From Emcibacteraceae bacterium (lineage in GTDB: Bacteria; Pseudomonadota; Alphaproteobacteria; Sphingomonadales; Emcibacteraceae): 64,000 nucleotides of DNA. Positions 54,940-64,000 of the stretch are shown piece after piece. Within the stretch, counting starts at the first letter, position 1; the number at the start of each line of letters is the position of its first letter. Location: the NCBI GenBank assembly GCA_905612225.1, contig CAJQRG010000016.1, positions 62,001 through 126,000 on the forward strand. The letters run 5' to 3'. The position numbers and the translations under genes are program-made. Below the pieces are notes generated by a model. It had not been told where the DNA came from. It saw only the letters and a list, made by a program, of their open reading frames with translations, and ran no database searches.

Positions 54940-55497
54940 ATGCCCCTTTCAAAGCCACAGTCACGAAGACTTATTCACACAAGATCAATTAAACTAGATG
55001 GATATAATCGTGATGATGGATTATGGGATATTGAAGCCCACATGACTGACATCAAAAGCTATGATATTGAAAACAAATGGCGGAATGGTATTGGTGCTGG
55101 AGATCCAATCCATGAGATGTGGATAAGGTTAACTGTTGATGATAATTTTCTTATTATTGCAGTAGAGGCTGTAACAGATAATAGTCCTTTTCAAATGTGC
55201 CCTATAATTACCAAGTCCTATCAGGAATTAGTAGGTATTCGCATTGGAAGAGGGTGGCGGAGGGCCATTAATGAAAAAGTTAAAGGAAGAAACGGGTGTA
55301 CTCATATAACAGAACTCCTACAACCTTTAGCAACAGTATCCTTTCAAACTCTTATGGGAAATATTCAAAATAAAATAAATAAAAAGAATGAACAGGGCCG
55401 TTTTTTAAAACCAATGGTTTTAAATAGTTGTCATGCTTGGGCAGATGATAGTGAGGTGGTTAAAATTCACCTTCCGGATTATTATAAAGGCGTTTAA
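54940..55497 (+). CDS. DUF2889 domain-containing protein
   Basis: 185 residues from ATG 54940; the 24 residues ahead of it in the track ORF look unlike the family. RLIHTRSIKLDGYNRDDGLWDIEAHMTDIKSYD is the DUF2889 start, and CPIITKSYQELVGIRIGRGWRRAINEKVKGRNGCTHITELL is the conserved Cys/His-containing core. No function is established for the domain in general, though some relatives occur near aromatic/steroid degradation genes. Convergent with and overlapping by four bases the next gene. Confidence 0.8.
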   Translation: MPLSKPQSRRLIHTRSIKLDGYNRDDGLWDIEAHMTDIKSYDIENKWRNGIGAGDPIHEMWIRLTVDDNFLIIAVEAVTDNSPFQMCPIITKSYQELVGIRIGRGWRRAINEKVKGRNGCTHITELLQPLATVSFQTLMGNIQNKINKKNEQGRFLKPMVLNSCHAWADDSEVVKIHLPDYYKGV

Positions 55498-55745
55498 TTC
55501 TTTCTTATTATAGCTGTTAAAGAATATAATCCAATAAGTGCCCACATCGTGTTCAAAAATACAAGAGACATGGTTCCGTAATAATAAGTATTAATAATAA
55601 GGCAAAAACTACCAAATATATTGAGGTTTTGATATAATACTGTTTTAGCGGAAACTTTACCACTTGATACAAGTAAATAAGCAATTAAAAGTGTAGCTGC
55701 ACCAGCCCATCCGACTAAATCCATTAATATTTTTTGATCGTTCAT
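55494..55745 (-). CDS. small membrane protein of the CBU_0592 type
   Basis: 83 residues with three likely helices: LVGWAGAATLLIAYLLVSSG, LYQNLNIFGSFCLIINTYYYG and SLVFLNTMWALIGLYSLTAI. The N-helix-helix pattern with YQ.LN..G matches the uncharacterised CBU_0592 family. No known function. Confidence 0.75.
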   Translation of the reverse strand: MNDQKILMDLVGWAGAATLLIAYLLVSSGKVSAKTVLYQNLNIFGSFCLIINTYYYGTMSLVFLNTMWALIGLYSLTAIIRKN

Positions 55746-55896
55746 ACACCGGTTCCTTTAAAACGGGACTTAAGGTCGCTTTTTTTATTAGTATATTGAT
55801 CTATATATAATACACATACAAAAAAGTCTTTAAATCAATAATTATATAGGCTATCGGTATAATTATTAAAAATTAATAACTAATTACGGGTATGAA

Positions 55897-57381
55897 ATGG
55901 ACAAAATTACTGATGTTTTCATCATTGGAGGTGGAATTAATGGATCTGGAATTGCAGCAGATGCTGCGGGTAGGGGACTATCTGTTGTTCTCTCCGAACA
56001 AAATGATCTAGGTAGTGGTACTTCATCAGCTAGCACCAAGCTTGTACATGGCGGTCTTCGATACCTCGAACATTATAAATTTAAGCTAGTACGAAAGGCT
56101 TTACAAGAGCGGGAGATTTTACTTAAAAAGGCTCCCCATATTATTAAACCCATACGTTTTTTATTGCCCCATAATGGTATGCGGCCAGGATGGTTCATTA
56201 GGCTAGGACTTTTTATCTACGATCACTTGGGTGGCCGAAAAATTTTACCTCCAACTAAAACCAGATCCTTAAAGAAGGGAATATTTAGCGGGATACTAGA
56301 AAAAAATTATCATAAAGCTTTCGAATATTCTGATTGCTGGGTTGACGATTCAAGGCTTGTAATTTTAAATGCCTGTTCAGCAAGAGATAGTGGTGCAGAA
56401 GTTCTTTCCAGACATAAATGTATTAGTGCTATTCGCAAAAATGGTGTTTGGGAAATAATACTTGAAAATACGGCAAGTGGTACAAAACGGACCTTGAAAG
56501 CTAAAGTCTTAATAAATGCGGCTGGGCCGTGGCTCGATAAAGTAATTTCAAATGTTTTAAATGAACACAAACCGCCTTTGGTTCGGTTGGTAAAGGGCAG
56601 CCATATAATTGTTAATAAACTTTATAATCATGACCGGTCATACGTTTTTCAAGGAAGTAATGGTCGCATTATTTTTGCTATACCCTATCAAAAAAACTTT
56701 ACTCTTATTGGAACAACAGATCAGGATTTTCAAGGTGATTTGTCAAACGTTCACATAGATGGAACTGAGGTTGAGTATTTGTGTAATGTATCCAATGAGT
56801 ATTTTAAACTTAAAATTTCCACTAAAGATATTATTAGTAAATATGCCGGTGTCCGTCCCCTATATGATGATGGTGCAAGTACTGCCCAGGAAGCTACACG
56901 AGACTTTGTACTCAAGTATGACAAAGATAATTTATTTCTTAATATTATTGGCGGAAAGATAACAACCTATAGAGTTCTTGCCGAACAAACGCTTAACTAT
57001 TTAACTGACATTTTTCCAAACATGAAAAATGATTGGACTAAAGATAGTCCATTACCGGGGGGTAATTTTAATTTTAATGACTTTGATGTTACTCAAAATA
57101 AACTTGTTAGTGAATATCCATTCCTTGAAGAAACATTGTTGCATAGGTATTTTGAAAACTATGGCACCCTTTCATGGGTTTTACTTAAAAATATAAATTC
57201 TATATATGATTTGGGAAATGATTTTGGGCATGGGCTATATGAAAAAGAAGTTGAATATTTATATCTTCATGAATGGGCTAAATGTGCGGAAGACATTTTA
57301 TGGCGCCGGACTAAACTCGGACTACACATGAATGACCAACAGGTCGAAGCAGTCAATAATTGGTTCACAGAAAAGATGTGA
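55897..57381 (+). CDS. glpD: glycerol-3-phosphate dehydrogenase (aerobic, FAD)
   Basis: Membrane-associated flavoenzyme feeding electrons from G3P to ubiquinone and giving DHAP. The 494 residues start VFIIGGGINGSGIAADAAGRGLSVVLSEQNDLGSGTSSASTKLVHGGLRYLE, the full FAD and GlpD signature. VRLVKGSHIIV, FAIPYQKNFTLIGTTDQDF, KYAGVRPLYDD and NIIGGKITTYRVLAEQ follow. Convergent with glpK, 17 bases apart. Confidence 0.96.
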   Translation: MDKITDVFIIGGGINGSGIAADAAGRGLSVVLSEQNDLGSGTSSASTKLVHGGLRYLEHYKFKLVRKALQEREILLKKAPHIIKPIRFLLPHNGMRPGWFIRLGLFIYDHLGGRKILPPTKTRSLKKGIFSGILEKNYHKAFEYSDCWVDDSRLVILNACSARDSGAEVLSRHKCISAIRKNGVWEIILENTASGTKRTLKAKVLINAAGPWLDKVISNVLNEHKPPLVRLVKGSHIIVNKLYNHDRSYVFQGSNGRIIFAIPYQKNFTLIGTTDQDFQGDLSNVHIDGTEVEYLCNVSNEYFKLKISTKDIISKYAGVRPLYDDGASTAQEATRDFVLKYDKDNLFLNIIGGKITTYRVLAEQTLNYLTDIFPNMKNDWTKDSPLPGGNFNFNDFDVTQNKLVSEYPFLEETLLHRYFENYGTLSWVLLKNINSIYDLGNDFGHGLYEKEVEYLYLHEWAKCAEDILWRRTKLGLHMNDQQVEAVNNWFTEKM

Positions 57382-57398
57382 TTTTTGAAATAATAGTT

Positions 57399-58880
57399 TT
57401 ATTTATTTGTTAGTGTTCTATTTACGGCGTTTTCCCAACCTAAACATAGGGTTTGGCGGGTGGATGCATCCATATTTGGCTTGAATTGTCGCTCTAAGGC
57501 CCAAGATTTAGAAAATTCATCTTTATCGGGATAAATACCCGCCTCCATACCTGCAAGCCAGCCAGCCCCCAAAGCTGTAGTTTCTGTTACTACGGGCTTG
57601 TCTATAGGGACATTCATTATGTCACTCAAAAATTGCATGGTCCAGTTAGAAGCAGTCATCCCTCCATCAACACGAAGTGTTGATTCTAAAGAACTAGGTA
57701 TATCTTGTTTCATAGCGTTAATTAAATCACGTGTCTGATACCCAACACTTTCAAGGGCAGCTCTAGTAATTTCAGGTGCACCAGTATTCCTAGTTAAGCC
57801 AAAAAGTGCGCCTCTGCAATCAGGGTCCCAGTAGGGTGAACCAAGTCCAGTAAATGCTGGCACTAGATAAAGCTTGTTAGTCTCATCTGCTAACCTAGCC
57901 AAGTTGTCTGTTTCGTTAGCATGTTTTATAATGCCAAGGCCATCTCGAAGCCATTGCACAGCTGCCCCAGCAATAAAAATAGAGCCCTCAAGTGCAAAGG
58001 CAGTTTTGCCCTTCAGTCGGTAAGCAATAGTACTTAGAAGTCGGTTTTTCGAACATATAAGTTCATTACCGGTATTCAAAAGAGCAAAACAACCAGTTCC
58101 ATATGTTGATTTAATCATCCCTGGTGTAAAACAGGCTTGACCTATGGCAGCTGCCTGTTGATCGCCGGCAACTCCGAGTATGGGTATAGTTCCCCCTAAA
58201 AGGGTTGTTACACCAAAATTATCGGCGCAATCCATAACTTCTGGAAGCATATTCATGGGGATATCAAAAAGCGCACATAATTCAGCGTCCCAACAATCAT
58301 TTTTTATATTATAAAGCATGGTCCTTGAGGCATTAGTTGCATCTGTTTTATGAGATTTACCCTCAGTTAACTTCCATATAAGATAAGTATCAACCGTGCC
58401 AAAAAGTAGTTCACCATTTTTAGCACGCTTTCGAGCACCATCAACATTTTCAAGTATCCAGTGCAATTTACTTGCTGAAAAATAAGGATCGAGTAGGAGA
58501 CCAGTTTTTTCATTTATCTCAGTTTCATGACCCTGTAATTTTAACTTATCACAAAATTCTGAAGTTCGTCGATCCTGCCAAACAATAGCATTATATATAA
58601 GCCCACCAGTTATTTTATCCCAAACCAAAGTCGTTTCTCGTTGATTTGTAATTCCAATCGAAACGACGTCTTTTGATGTAATGGATGCTTTATTAAGGAC
58701 ATCTTTACATGTTGCAATTGTAGTAGACCAAATATCATCTCCACGATGCTCTACCCAACCAGATTTTGGATATATTTGATCAAATTCAATTTGTGATTTA
58801 AGGTGTAGGTTCATTTTTGCGTCAAATAAAATGGCGCGGCTTGAAGTAGTCCCTTGGTCTATTGACAGAATATATTTCAT
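57399..58880 (-). CDS. glpK: glycerol kinase
   Basis: Phosphorylates glycerol to G3P. The 493 residues have [17 protein letters not shown] (phosphate 1), [64 protein letters not shown], and [21 protein letters not shown]. Length and motifs are standard. No aquaporin glpF and no glpR repressor gene lie in this window. Confidence 0.97.
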   Translation of the reverse strand: MKYILSIDQGTTSSRAILFDAKMNLHLKSQIEFDQIYPKSGWVEHRGDDIWSTTIATCKDVLNKASITSKDVVSIGITNQRETTLVWDKITGGLIYNAIVWQDRRTSEFCDKLKLQGHETEINEKTGLLLDPYFSASKLHWILENVDGARKRAKNGELLFGTVDTYLIWKLTEGKSHKTDATNASRTMLYNIKNDCWDAELCALFDIPMNMLPEVMDCADNFGVTTLLGGTIPILGVAGDQQAAAIGQACFTPGMIKSTYGTGCFALLNTGNELICSKNRLLSTIAYRLKGKTAFALEGSIFIAGAAVQWLRDGLGIIKHANETDNLARLADETNKLYLVPAFTGLGSPYWDPDCRGALFGLTRNTGAPEITRAALESVGYQTRDLINAMKQDIPSSLESTLRVDGGMTASNWTMQFLSDIMNVPIDKPVVTETTALGAGWLAGMEAGIYPDKDEFSKSWALERQFKPNMDASTRQTLCLGWENAVNRTLTNK

Positions 58881-58993
58881 TATACACCATTAAGTTAAAA
58901 AACCAGTTCAAGCAATAAATTATTTGAACATAAAGATTAATATTAGTTTAGATTAATAATGTCTAAGTTTGCACAGAAGTGGGACACAAAGAA

Positions 58994-60004
58994 ATGTTAA
59001 AATATTTTTATTTTTTTATTATTTATACTCTATTCACATTAACTACTTTTGCCAGCGATAAGGTCATCGTAGCGCATCGTGGAGCAAGTGGTTATCTCCC
59101 GGAACATACAATTGCAGCCAAAGCTATGGCCTATGCAATGGGCGTTGATTATATAGAACAAGATGTTGTGATGTCCAAAGATAACCACTTAGTTGTTCTA
59201 CATGATCATTACATAGATAGAGTAACGGATGTTCAGGTTAAGTTTCCTAATAGAGTTAGGGACGATGGCCGATATTATGTAATTGACTTTACGCTTCGTG
59301 AAATTAGAAGTTTGAATGTAACAGAGCGTTATGATTTTGACATAAAAGGAAAAAAAATTGCTGTTTTTAAAGATAGATTTCCACTTTTTAAGTCTTACTT
59401 TAAAATTCATACCCTTGAAGAAGAGATAGAACTAATCCAAGGTTTGAATAAATCTACCGGTGGTGATGTTGGTATTTATACAGAGGCTAAAAGTCCAAGC
59501 TTTCACCTTTCTGAAGGAAAGGACCTGAGCAAAGCTATTCTGGAAACTTTTAAAAAATATGGTTACCAGGACCGAACAAGCAAAGCTTTTTATCAAACTT
59601 TTGAAATTGAAGAATTAAAACGTGTTTATGATAAGGTTTTACCCATGCTAAATATGGATGTTAAATTAATTCAGTTAATGGGTAATAGTAAATATTATTC
59701 AAAAATGATTACAATCAAAGGGCTTAGGAATTTATCCTTATACGCTTATGGTATAGGTCCAAGTTTAAATATGATTATACCTAATAATGAAAAAAATAGT
59801 GAGTTAGGTTTAACTGATTTAGTTACTAATGCCCACAGGGAAGGGATGAAGGTACACCCTTACACATTTAGACGAGAGAGCCATTCATCACTAGCCTATG
59901 CGACGAGTTATGAAAACTTACTCGATATATATTTAAACCAAATAGGTGTAGATGGCGTCTTTACTGACTTTCCTGACCTTACAGTAAAGTTTTTAACGAG
60001 GTAG
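58994..60004 (+). CDS. glpQ: periplasmic glycerophosphodiester phosphodiesterase
   Basis: Releases G3P from glycerophosphodiesters. The start is placed at ATG 58994 (336 residues), giving the Sec signal MLKYFYFFIIYTLFTLTTFAS; the track start is a GTG five codons earlier. IVAHRGASGYLPEHTIAAKAMAYAMGVDYIEQDVVMSKDNHLVVLHDHYID contains the catalytic His pair and metal Glu/Asp. VHPYTFR and GVDGVFTDFPDLT close the barrel. It is followed four bases later by the glpT remnant. Confidence 0.94.
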   Translation: MLKYFYFFIIYTLFTLTTFASDKVIVAHRGASGYLPEHTIAAKAMAYAMGVDYIEQDVVMSKDNHLVVLHDHYIDRVTDVQVKFPNRVRDDGRYYVIDFTLREIRSLNVTERYDFDIKGKKIAVFKDRFPLFKSYFKIHTLEEEIELIQGLNKSTGGDVGIYTEAKSPSFHLSEGKDLSKAILETFKKYGYQDRTSKAFYQTFEIEELKRVYDKVLPMLNMDVKLIQLMGNSKYYSKMITIKGLRNLSLYAYGIGPSLNMIIPNNEKNSELGLTDLVTNAHREGMKVHPYTFRRESHSSLAYATSYENLLDIYLNQIGVDGVFTDFPDLTVKFLTR

Positions 60005-60008
60005 TGTT

Positions 60009-60188
60009 ATGATAGGTTTTTTAAAGCCAGCGGCACATGTTGATCCTATTGATGATAAGCAGGTCGATAAAGAATATAAACGTCTTAGGTTTAAAATATT
60101 TTTAGGTATTTTTGTTGGTTACGCTGGCTATTATTTAGTACGTAAAAATTTTACTCTTGCTATGCCGTCACAATTTTTGGGTTCATAA
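60009..60188 (+). pseudogene. glpT: glpT remnant: N-terminal 59 codons of the G3P permease
   Basis: Too short for the ORF track. The translation begins MIGFLKPAAHVDPIDD and continues YKRLRFKIFLGIFVGYAGYYLVRKNFTLAMPSQF, which matches the first cytoplasmic segment and helix 1 of GlpT/UhpT-type permeases, including the invariant GYAGYYLVRKNF. It then stops after FLGS. A full permease has about 450 residues; nothing like the remainder follows before 60405. The gene therefore looks truncated by deletion, with glpQ-glpT order kept. Confidence 0.8.
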
Positions 60189-60230
60189 TGAAAGCAGAAG
60201 AAAACCATAATATCTAAATGAATTTATATA

Positions 60231-60255
60231 AATACCCTGGGGGGTTATTTTTTTA
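60231..60255 (+). terminator. possible terminator after the glpQ-glpT remnant
   Basis: AATACCC-TGG-GGGTTATT forms a short stem with a bulge, followed by a run of seven T. The rest of the gap up to 60404 is AT-rich and likely holds the promoter of the Sel1 gene. Confidence 0.5.
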
Positions 60256-60404
60256 CTTGTATTTGATGACAAAAACCATAAAAAATACTATATTCTGAGA
60301 TGAGCTTTTGTTGTGATGAAAAAATACTTCCGTAAGTTAAAATGTCTAGTTATTTAATTTTTAATTATATTCATTACATTAAGATCTAATTTTGGAGAAA
60401 TAAA

Positions 60405-61100
60405 ATGTTTAAAGTCATAAAAATCTTAGTCCCTTTTTTTCTTTTTGTAATATCTTTCAATTTTACTGCTTCCGCAGACTTTAAAAAAGGTTTTAAGGCC
60501 TATCAAAATAAAGATTATAGGACTGCTCACCGAGAATTTCTTGAGGACGCTAATAAAGGTGTAGAAGAAGCACAATATAACCTTGGACTATTATATGAAG
60601 GAGGGTTGGGCACACCTCAGGATTATGTTGAAGCATCGAGATGGTTTAGAAAAGCAGCAGATAAAGGCCATATACTGGCTCAGTACAATATGGGCCTTAA
60701 GCACGATCTTGGTAATGGCTTACTTCAGGATTATACAGAAGCGGTAAGATGGTACAACATGGCTGCAGAGCAGGGACACGATCTAGCTCAATATGCCCTA
60801 GGGATCATGTATTTCGAAGGCCTAGGGGTCAACCAGGACTATACAAAAGCACTAAATATGTATCAATCCGCCGCCGAAAAGGGTTACATGGTAGCACAAA
60901 TTGAACTTGCCCAAATGTATTATTTAGGACAGGGAGCCCTCAAGGATACAACCTATGCTCATATGTGGTGGAACATAGCTAGTGCATTTGGTAGTCAAGT
61001 AGGACAAAAAAATAGAAACATAGTAGAAAAAAGTATGTCACCAGCAGAAATATCTTACGCACAGAAATTAGCGCGTGAATGGATGCAGGCCAATCCATAG
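60405..61100 (+). CDS. secreted Sel1-like repeat protein
   Basis: 231 residues with a Sec signal ending near NFTASADFK. Four or more Sel1/TPR-like repeats of 36 residues follow, for example AQYNLGLLYEGGLGTPQDYVEASRWFRKAADKGH, AQYNMGLKHDLGNGLLQDYTEAVRWYNMAAEQGH and AQYALGIMYFEGLGVNQDYTKAL. The end AHMWWNIASAFG is typical. Such proteins mediate protein contacts in the envelope. A strong GGAG precedes the ATG. Confidence 0.9.
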   Translation: MFKVIKILVPFFLFVISFNFTASADFKKGFKAYQNKDYRTAHREFLEDANKGVEEAQYNLGLLYEGGLGTPQDYVEASRWFRKAADKGHILAQYNMGLKHDLGNGLLQDYTEAVRWYNMAAEQGHDLAQYALGIMYFEGLGVNQDYTKALNMYQSAAEKGYMVAQIELAQMYYLGQGALKDTTYAHMWWNIASAFGSQVGQKNRNIVEKSMSPAEISYAQKLAREWMQANP

Positions 61101-61140
61101 CAACAAGTATAAGCACAAATTCTAAATAGGATAATTCAAA

Positions 61141-62610
61141 ATGAAAGATATATTACACAGCTTGACAGTACCGTCGAAGAGACAATTTTTTTGGTTTTCT
61201 CTTCAAATGATGGCTGCATTATTTATACTTATTTTGCTAGTTTCTTCCTTGTTTGCACAGACGACTAATAACCCTTTTAGCAAACCGATTGAAGCAAATG
61301 ATGATATTATTGTCGTCGGTTATAAAGAATTTGCAACATTGCCTAACATAGACGGGGAGGCCGCCTTGGCGATGGACCTGGAAACAGAACCAGGTGGTGA
61401 TCGTTATTTTGTAAATGATCTCCAAGGTATTTTATACACCATTAAAGAAGGTGGCGCAGTAACAGAATTTCTTAACTTAGGTGGTCCCAAGTGGAATGTT
61501 TCCCTTAAATGGACAGTTCTTGAAAGAGGTTTTACAGGATTAGCACTCCATCCGGAATTTAACAATGTTGGAACAACCGGATATGGCAAATTTTATACAT
61601 TATTAGATAGCAACAACACAGAGCCTGAGCCCGGGTTTACACCAGCCGAGGACGGAAATAACGCACATGATACGCTGCTTCTTGAATGGAAAATGAGTGA
61701 TGCTAGCTCCAAAATATACGACGGCGAAGCACCGCGTGTACTCATCCGCATGGAACAACCATACGGTAATCACAACGGAGGACAAATAGCGTTTAATCCC
61801 TTAGCTAGGCCCAGCACACCGGAGTTTGGCAAGCTTTATATAAGCATAGGTGATGGTGGCAGCGGCGGTGATCCCATGAATATGTCACAAAACTTAACGT
61901 CCATTTTTGGAAAAATTTTGCGTATAAACCCGCTTGGCACAAATAGTAGCAACGGGCAGTATGGAATACCGAAAGATAATCCTTTTGTAAACAATCCCGA
62001 CCCCTCTATCCTTCGTGAAATTTATGTTTACGGCACAAGGTCTCCTAATCGTATTGCGTGGGATGCTAATAATGGGCAAATGTATGTGGCAGATATTGGT
62101 CAGAATACAGTTGAAGAAATTAGTCCTGTCAGTGCAGGTGCAAATTTAGGATGGAAAGTCTGGGAAGGTAGTTTTCGTTATGTAAGCCGCAATGGGGTTG
62201 ATATTGGCGACCCGAGAAATGACCCAAAAATGATTTTTCCTGTTGTAGAATGGGATCAGAAAGATCCATTGATGCAGCGAAACTCTGTTGCGTCAAGTGG
62301 GCTTGCTGTATATCGCGGACACGACATCCCACAGTTGCAAAATTTACTTATTTTTGCCGAACTCATAAGTGGTGAAATATTTTATGTTTCTGCTGATGAA
62401 CTGCCGAAAGGAGGGCAGGATGCCATTCGCCGCATCCTTCTAAGAGATAGTGAAGGTAACAAAACACTTTTACAGGTCATACAAGAGAAAAACTTGGAGC
62501 AGGGGCAGGATGAAGCCTACCGTGCAGACGTGCGAATAGCTCATACTACAGATGGAAAATTATTTTTGCTAAATAAACGAGACGGAGTCATCAGGCTCCT
62601 GATCGAGTAA
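61141..62610 (+). CDS. PQQ-dependent sugar dehydrogenase-like beta-propeller protein
   Basis: A 489-residue exported protein with a longer leader/anchor (FFWFSLQMMAALFILILLVSSLFAQ). The GSDH/YliI-type propeller motifs are LAMDLETEPGGDRYFVNDLQG, RGFTGLALHPEFN, PYGNHNGGQIAFNPLA, LYISIGDGGSGGDPMN, GKILRINPLG, YGTRSPNRIAWD and YVADIGQNTVEEI. The NHNGG and IGDGG segments contain the usual PQQ/Ca contacts. It may oxidise soluble aldose sugars; some relatives lack that activity. Confidence 0.87.
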   Translation: MKDILHSLTVPSKRQFFWFSLQMMAALFILILLVSSLFAQTTNNPFSKPIEANDDIIVVGYKEFATLPNIDGEAALAMDLETEPGGDRYFVNDLQGILYTIKEGGAVTEFLNLGGPKWNVSLKWTVLERGFTGLALHPEFNNVGTTGYGKFYTLLDSNNTEPEPGFTPAEDGNNAHDTLLLEWKMSDASSKIYDGEAPRVLIRMEQPYGNHNGGQIAFNPLARPSTPEFGKLYISIGDGGSGGDPMNMSQNLTSIFGKILRINPLGTNSSNGQYGIPKDNPFVNNPDPSILREIYVYGTRSPNRIAWDANNGQMYVADIGQNTVEEISPVSAGANLGWKVWEGSFRYVSRNGVDIGDPRNDPKMIFPVVEWDQKDPLMQRNSVASSGLAVYRGHDIPQLQNLLIFAELISGEIFYVSADELPKGGQDAIRRILLRDSEGNKTLLQVIQEKNLEQGQDEAYRADVRIAHTTDGKLFLLNKRDGVIRLLIE

Positions 62611-62624
62611 ATAATTAATATGCT

Positions 62625-63104
62625 TCAGGGATATTTTGCAGCCATGCTTCGTAAAATAAATGCTGCATTATAAGACAAAATCCCGGCAGGCTTTTGTTTG
62701 TAACAAACAATTGTATTAGACGTAGTGGGTTTAGAAATATTATATGTTTGTCCACCTGATGTGTTTGTATTAGCAGAAAAATAACCGCTATTATCAACAT
62801 TTCCTGTAGTTGTAGAATATTGGGGCGTTGTATATGTACTATTACTTATATCGGTATTTTGGTTGATTATTACGAAATAACTATAACCACTTTCTTGAGT
62901 AAGCTCAGCGCTTCTTCGCAAAGTGAAGTCAGTAGTTTTTTGTGAACTTGTAAAGCCATTTCCTTCAAATGAAACCCTAAATACATTTGTATCTAATTGT
63001 GTTTCTTCATAACCACCAGTGAGGCCTGATGGTTGATAAGTAGTTGAACAGGCAATTATAAATAAACTAAAATATAGTAAGGTTATTAGTTTCAATTTTT
63101 TCAT
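62625..63104 (-). CDS. CC0125/CC1285-type lipoprotein
   Basis: 159 residues. The signal LITLLYFSLFIIACSTTYQ has a lipobox (IIAC). The mature start TTYQPSGLTGGYEETQLDTNVFRVSFEGNGFTS matches the CC0125/CC1285 family (GGY.eTQld...rV.F.GN), followed by LRRSAELTQESGYSYFVI. The middle is Ser/Thr/Asn-rich and ends with NTIVCYKQKPAG. Function unknown. Confidence 0.8.
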   Translation of the reverse strand: MKKLKLITLLYFSLFIIACSTTYQPSGLTGGYEETQLDTNVFRVSFEGNGFTSSQKTTDFTLRRSAELTQESGYSYFVIINQNTDISNSTYTTPQYSTTTGNVDNSGYFSANTNTSGGQTYNISKPTTSNTIVCYKQKPAGILSYNAAFILRSMAAKYP

Positions 63105-63135
63105 TTTAACTCTCCATTATTTTTAGTAGTTAAAT

Positions 63136-63231
63136 CTAAGTCCTCACGCAAGTAGGCAAGTCAAGGTTCTCCTTAGGGCTAACGAGTAAGGCTGTAAAGA
63201 GAAGGCTAATATATTTAAATAGATTTTGCAT
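63136..63231 (-). CDS. possible 31-codon ORF with a signal-like N-terminus
   Basis: An open frame of 31 codons lies in the 228-base gap between the protease and lipoprotein genes. It starts MQNLFKYISLLFTALLVSP and ends CVRT. The hydrophobic start looks like a signal peptide, but no mature protein follows. A GAGG is present only a base or two before the ATG, too close for a good site. It may be chance or a decayed secreted-protein gene. Confidence 0.2.
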   Translation of the reverse strand: MQNLFKYISLLFTALLVSPKENLDLPTCVRT

Positions 63232-63332
63232 ACCTCACTCTACTCAGATACCAGTAAGTGAGTCAAATTGGACTGTGGTCAGGTTTACAGGTGAGGATTT
63301 TATGCGTTGAGAGAGCGGGATATATATAGAAG

Positions 63333-64000
63333 TTAATTTAGATGATTAAAAAATACTTTTTGAGTTTTCAAGCTTTCTATCAAAGCCATAGTCATCCCGC
63401 AAGAGATGTAATATGTTCCAGTGGACACTCTCTTGGCCAGTTCTGGTTTACTAATAGTAGTTTTATTTTCTGATAAAATTTTGATGTTATTACTTTCTAA
63501 AATATTTTTAACAAGATTAATTTTTACACCAAAATTTGTATTTTCTGGAACAGAGCCATAGTTTTCCAGCATATATTTTGCACTTAATTTGGAGACTGCT
63601 ACGCCAACTACATTACCCATTTCATCTACAATCGGTCCGCCACTGTTGCCACCTTGAATTGCAGCGTCTATTTGGACTCTTGAAAAATCATTGTTTGTAC
63701 CCGTTAGGGAACTAATTATTCCTCTAGTAACCTTTATCTGTGAGCTAATATCTAAGCCAAATGGATACCCAGCAACATATATATCTTGCAGTAGTCCTGG
63801 GGAATTATTTGCCAAAGAAAATACTGTTTCAGGTTTGAAATCACCTTTAAGCAATGCAAGGTCATTTTGTTTGTCATAAGTTACAACGGTCGCAGGAATT
63901 TCATTTCCTTGGTAATAGATATTAACTTGCTGACATTTATCTATGACGTGGTTGTTAGTAATTACGTATCCATCAGAAGACACCGCAAATCCAGATCCTG
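63333..64000 (-). CDS. trypsin-like (HtrA/S1C) serine protease, 5' end off the window
   Basis: The GTG start in the track is an artefact: the frame stays open to the right edge, reading GSGFAVSSDGYVITNNHVID. The catalytic His is in NNHVID, the Asp in NDLALLKG and the Ser in GGNSGGPIVDE. VTRGIISSLTG and GNVVGVAVSKLS are also typical. No PDZ domain follows; the C-terminal about 60 residues are short and unlike PDZ. So this looks like the DegS/HtrA protease domain without a PDZ, likely periplasmic. The N-terminal leader and about 80 residues or more are out of view. Confidence 0.85.
   Translation of the reverse strand, partial: GSGFAVSSDGYVITNNHVIDKCQQVNIYYQGNEIPATVVTYDKQNDLALLKGDFKPETVFSLANNSPGLLQDIYVAGYPFGLDISSQIKVTRGIISSLTGTNNDFSRVQIDAAIQGGNSGGPIVDEMGNVVGVAVSKLSAKYMLENYGSVPENTNFGVKINLVKNILESNNIKILSENKTTISKPELAKRVSTGTYYISCGMTMALIESLKTQKVFFNHLN

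Overview
The window is a gene-dense, AT-rich bacterial chromosome segment. Its content points to an alphaproteobacterium, probably free-living and perhaps marine. It has a three-gene petABC bc1 operon followed by mtnP and apt, the order holB-metG-tatD, a Ctc-type L25, the alphaproteobacterial form of QueE, a UbiK/YbjN/ProC neighbourhood and a CC0125/CC1285-type lipoprotein. Sequence alone does not let me name a genus. I saw no tRNA, rRNA, CRISPR array or insertion sequence.

Region 1 (about 1-19.2 kb) is a catabolic island built around exported enzymes. At its left are two tandem flavin amine/L-amino-acid oxidase paralogues on the minus strand, one cut by the window edge, both with a Tat-like leader. 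A plus-strand block follows: a Tat-exported M19 dipeptidase-like protein, a gamma-glutamyltransferase, an M20 peptidase/deacylase, a small Tat lipoprotein resembling only the front end of a molybdenum hydroxylase, a complete peptide/glutathione-type ABC importer with a fused ATPase, an aldehyde dehydrogenase, a short-chain dehydrogenase and a P1 (DmpA/S58) peptidase. On the right are two tandem MalY/PatB-type PLP enzymes with Tat leaders. GGT, M19 dipeptidase and C-S beta-lyase families together, beside a Gsi-like importer, suggest processing of gamma-glutamyl peptides or glutathione S-conjugates. That pathway is inferred, not shown.

Region 2 (19.4-29.7 kb) is mostly housekeeping: ppx/gppA-rlmE, a TPR protein with a 2OG-Fe(II) oxygenase-like end, then holB-metG-tatD-MBL hydrolase-MFS transporter, and a polysaccharide-deacetylase-fold protein that seems to have lost its zinc ligands. 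Region 3 (30-34.2 kb) holds petABC, mtnP and an apt gene broken by one extra G in a G8 run. Region 4 (34.2-46 kb) holds ychF, pth, rplY, prs, pgeF, a MidA-type methyltransferase and lgt on the minus strand; ubiK, a YbjN protein, proC and a BaiN-type flavoprotein on the plus strand; a MarR regulator divergent from a branched-chain aminotransferase; and moaE, moaD and pgsA.

Region 5 (46-55.8 kb) holds uvrC, a 457-base non-coding gap with DnaA-box-like sites, folB, a CaCA exchanger, a GNAT protein, an exported M24 peptidase, a zinc-type/quinone oxidoreductase, queE-queC, a DUF2889 protein and a small membrane protein. Region 6 (55.9-60.4 kb) is a glycerol/G3P set: glpD, glpK, glpQ and a 59-codon remnant of the G3P permease gene glpT. 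Region 7 (60.4-64 kb) encodes envelope proteins: a Sel1-repeat protein, a PQQ-type sugar dehydrogenase, a lipoprotein and the C-terminal part of an HtrA-like protease cut by the right edge.
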